From: Clostridiaceae bacterium
GTDB taxonomy: Bacteria > Bacillota > Clostridia > Oscillospirales > Acutalibacteraceae
Reading direction: 5' to 3'
Length of the DNA: 5,962 nucleotides
Assembly: GCA_016297645.1 (NCBI GenBank)
Contig: JAEDGF010000101.1
Coordinates: forward strand, 1 to 5,962
The notes under the pieces were generated by a model. It saw nothing but the letters and a program-made list of their open reading frames with translations. It did no database searches and was not told the origin of the DNA. A program made the translations under genes and the position numbers. Shown piece after piece: positions 5,797 to 5,962 of the stretch. How positions within the stretch are numbered: the stretch's first letter is position 1; each line of letters starts with the position of its first letter.

Positions 5797-5962
5797 ATGA
5801 AACAAAAACAACCGGATCTTTCTTCCGAAAAGATCGGAAATCTTATGCGCAGGTATACCGTGCCGTGCATTATCTCGCTTCTTGTGGGTGCGTTGTACAA
5901 TATCGTAGATCAGATATTTATCGCAAACGCAAGCTGCCTCGGGTCTTACGGCAACGCCGCGA
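5797..5962 (+). CDS. MATE family efflux transporter, N-terminal part
   Basis: The first 55 codons are present and the gene runs off the right edge. After a polar start (MKQKQPDLSSEKIGNLMRRY) comes a first membrane segment (about 21-44) containing LVGALYNIVDQIFIA. This matches the first helix of MATE (multi-antimicrobial extrusion) exporters of the Firmicute MepA-like type, where a similar LYNIVDQIFIG motif is followed by a Gly/Asn-rich loop, seen here as SYGNAA. Family members have about 450 residues and 12 membrane helices, and export cationic drugs or metabolites by Na+ or H+ antiport. The substrate cannot be told from this piece. It has its own promoter and a terminator-like hairpin in its leader, and is separated from the HTH gene by 268 bases in the same orientation. 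The family call is confident even though only about an eighth of the gene is visible. Confidence 0.88.
   Translation, partial: MKQKQPDLSSEKIGNLMRRYTVPCIISLLVGALYNIVDQIFIANASCLGSYGNAA

Overview
The window looks like the chromosome of a gut-type Firmicute of class Clostridia, probably of the Ruminococcaceae/Oscillospiraceae kind. This rests on strong GGAGG-type ribosome binding sites, mixed GC content, Ser/Thr/Asp-rich lipoproteins, a small zinc-ribbon protein and a MATE transporter of the Firmicute type. The assignment is inference from style; there is no rRNA or other marker gene here.

Layout. Positions 1-416 hold no convincing gene, but include a strong stem-loop (138-178). Positions 417-3561 are a run of three minus-strand genes, read right to left: a 396-residue lipoprotein, a 395-residue lipoprotein, and a small membrane/zinc-ribbon protein whose frame is interrupted by a TAG codon. 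The gaps are 81 and 97 bases, each downstream gene has its own Shine-Dalgarno, and I see no terminator between them, so they probably form one operon. It would be read from an extended -10 promoter near 3600. Positions 3562-3782 are a divergent control region with repeated TTGTA/TACAA half-sites. Positions 3783-5528 (plus) encode a 581-residue DNA-binding protein with two tandem XRE-like helix-turn-helix units and a long C-terminal part of unknown function. From 5797 to the right edge a MATE-family efflux transporter begins. It has its own good sigma-A promoter, with an intrinsic-terminator-like hairpin between promoter and ribosome binding site.

How the parts may work together. The double-HTH protein sits between a divergent envelope-lipoprotein operon and an efflux gene, the usual place for a local regulator. 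The half-site repeats in the divergent gap are candidate operators for it. The MATE gene appears to be controlled separately, by premature termination in a very short leader. No mobile element, CRISPR array, tRNA or rRNA was seen. The most unusual points are the tandem HTH regulator with its operator-like repeats, the promoter-hairpin-RBS arrangement before MATE, and the zinc-ribbon gene with two apparent single-base lesions.
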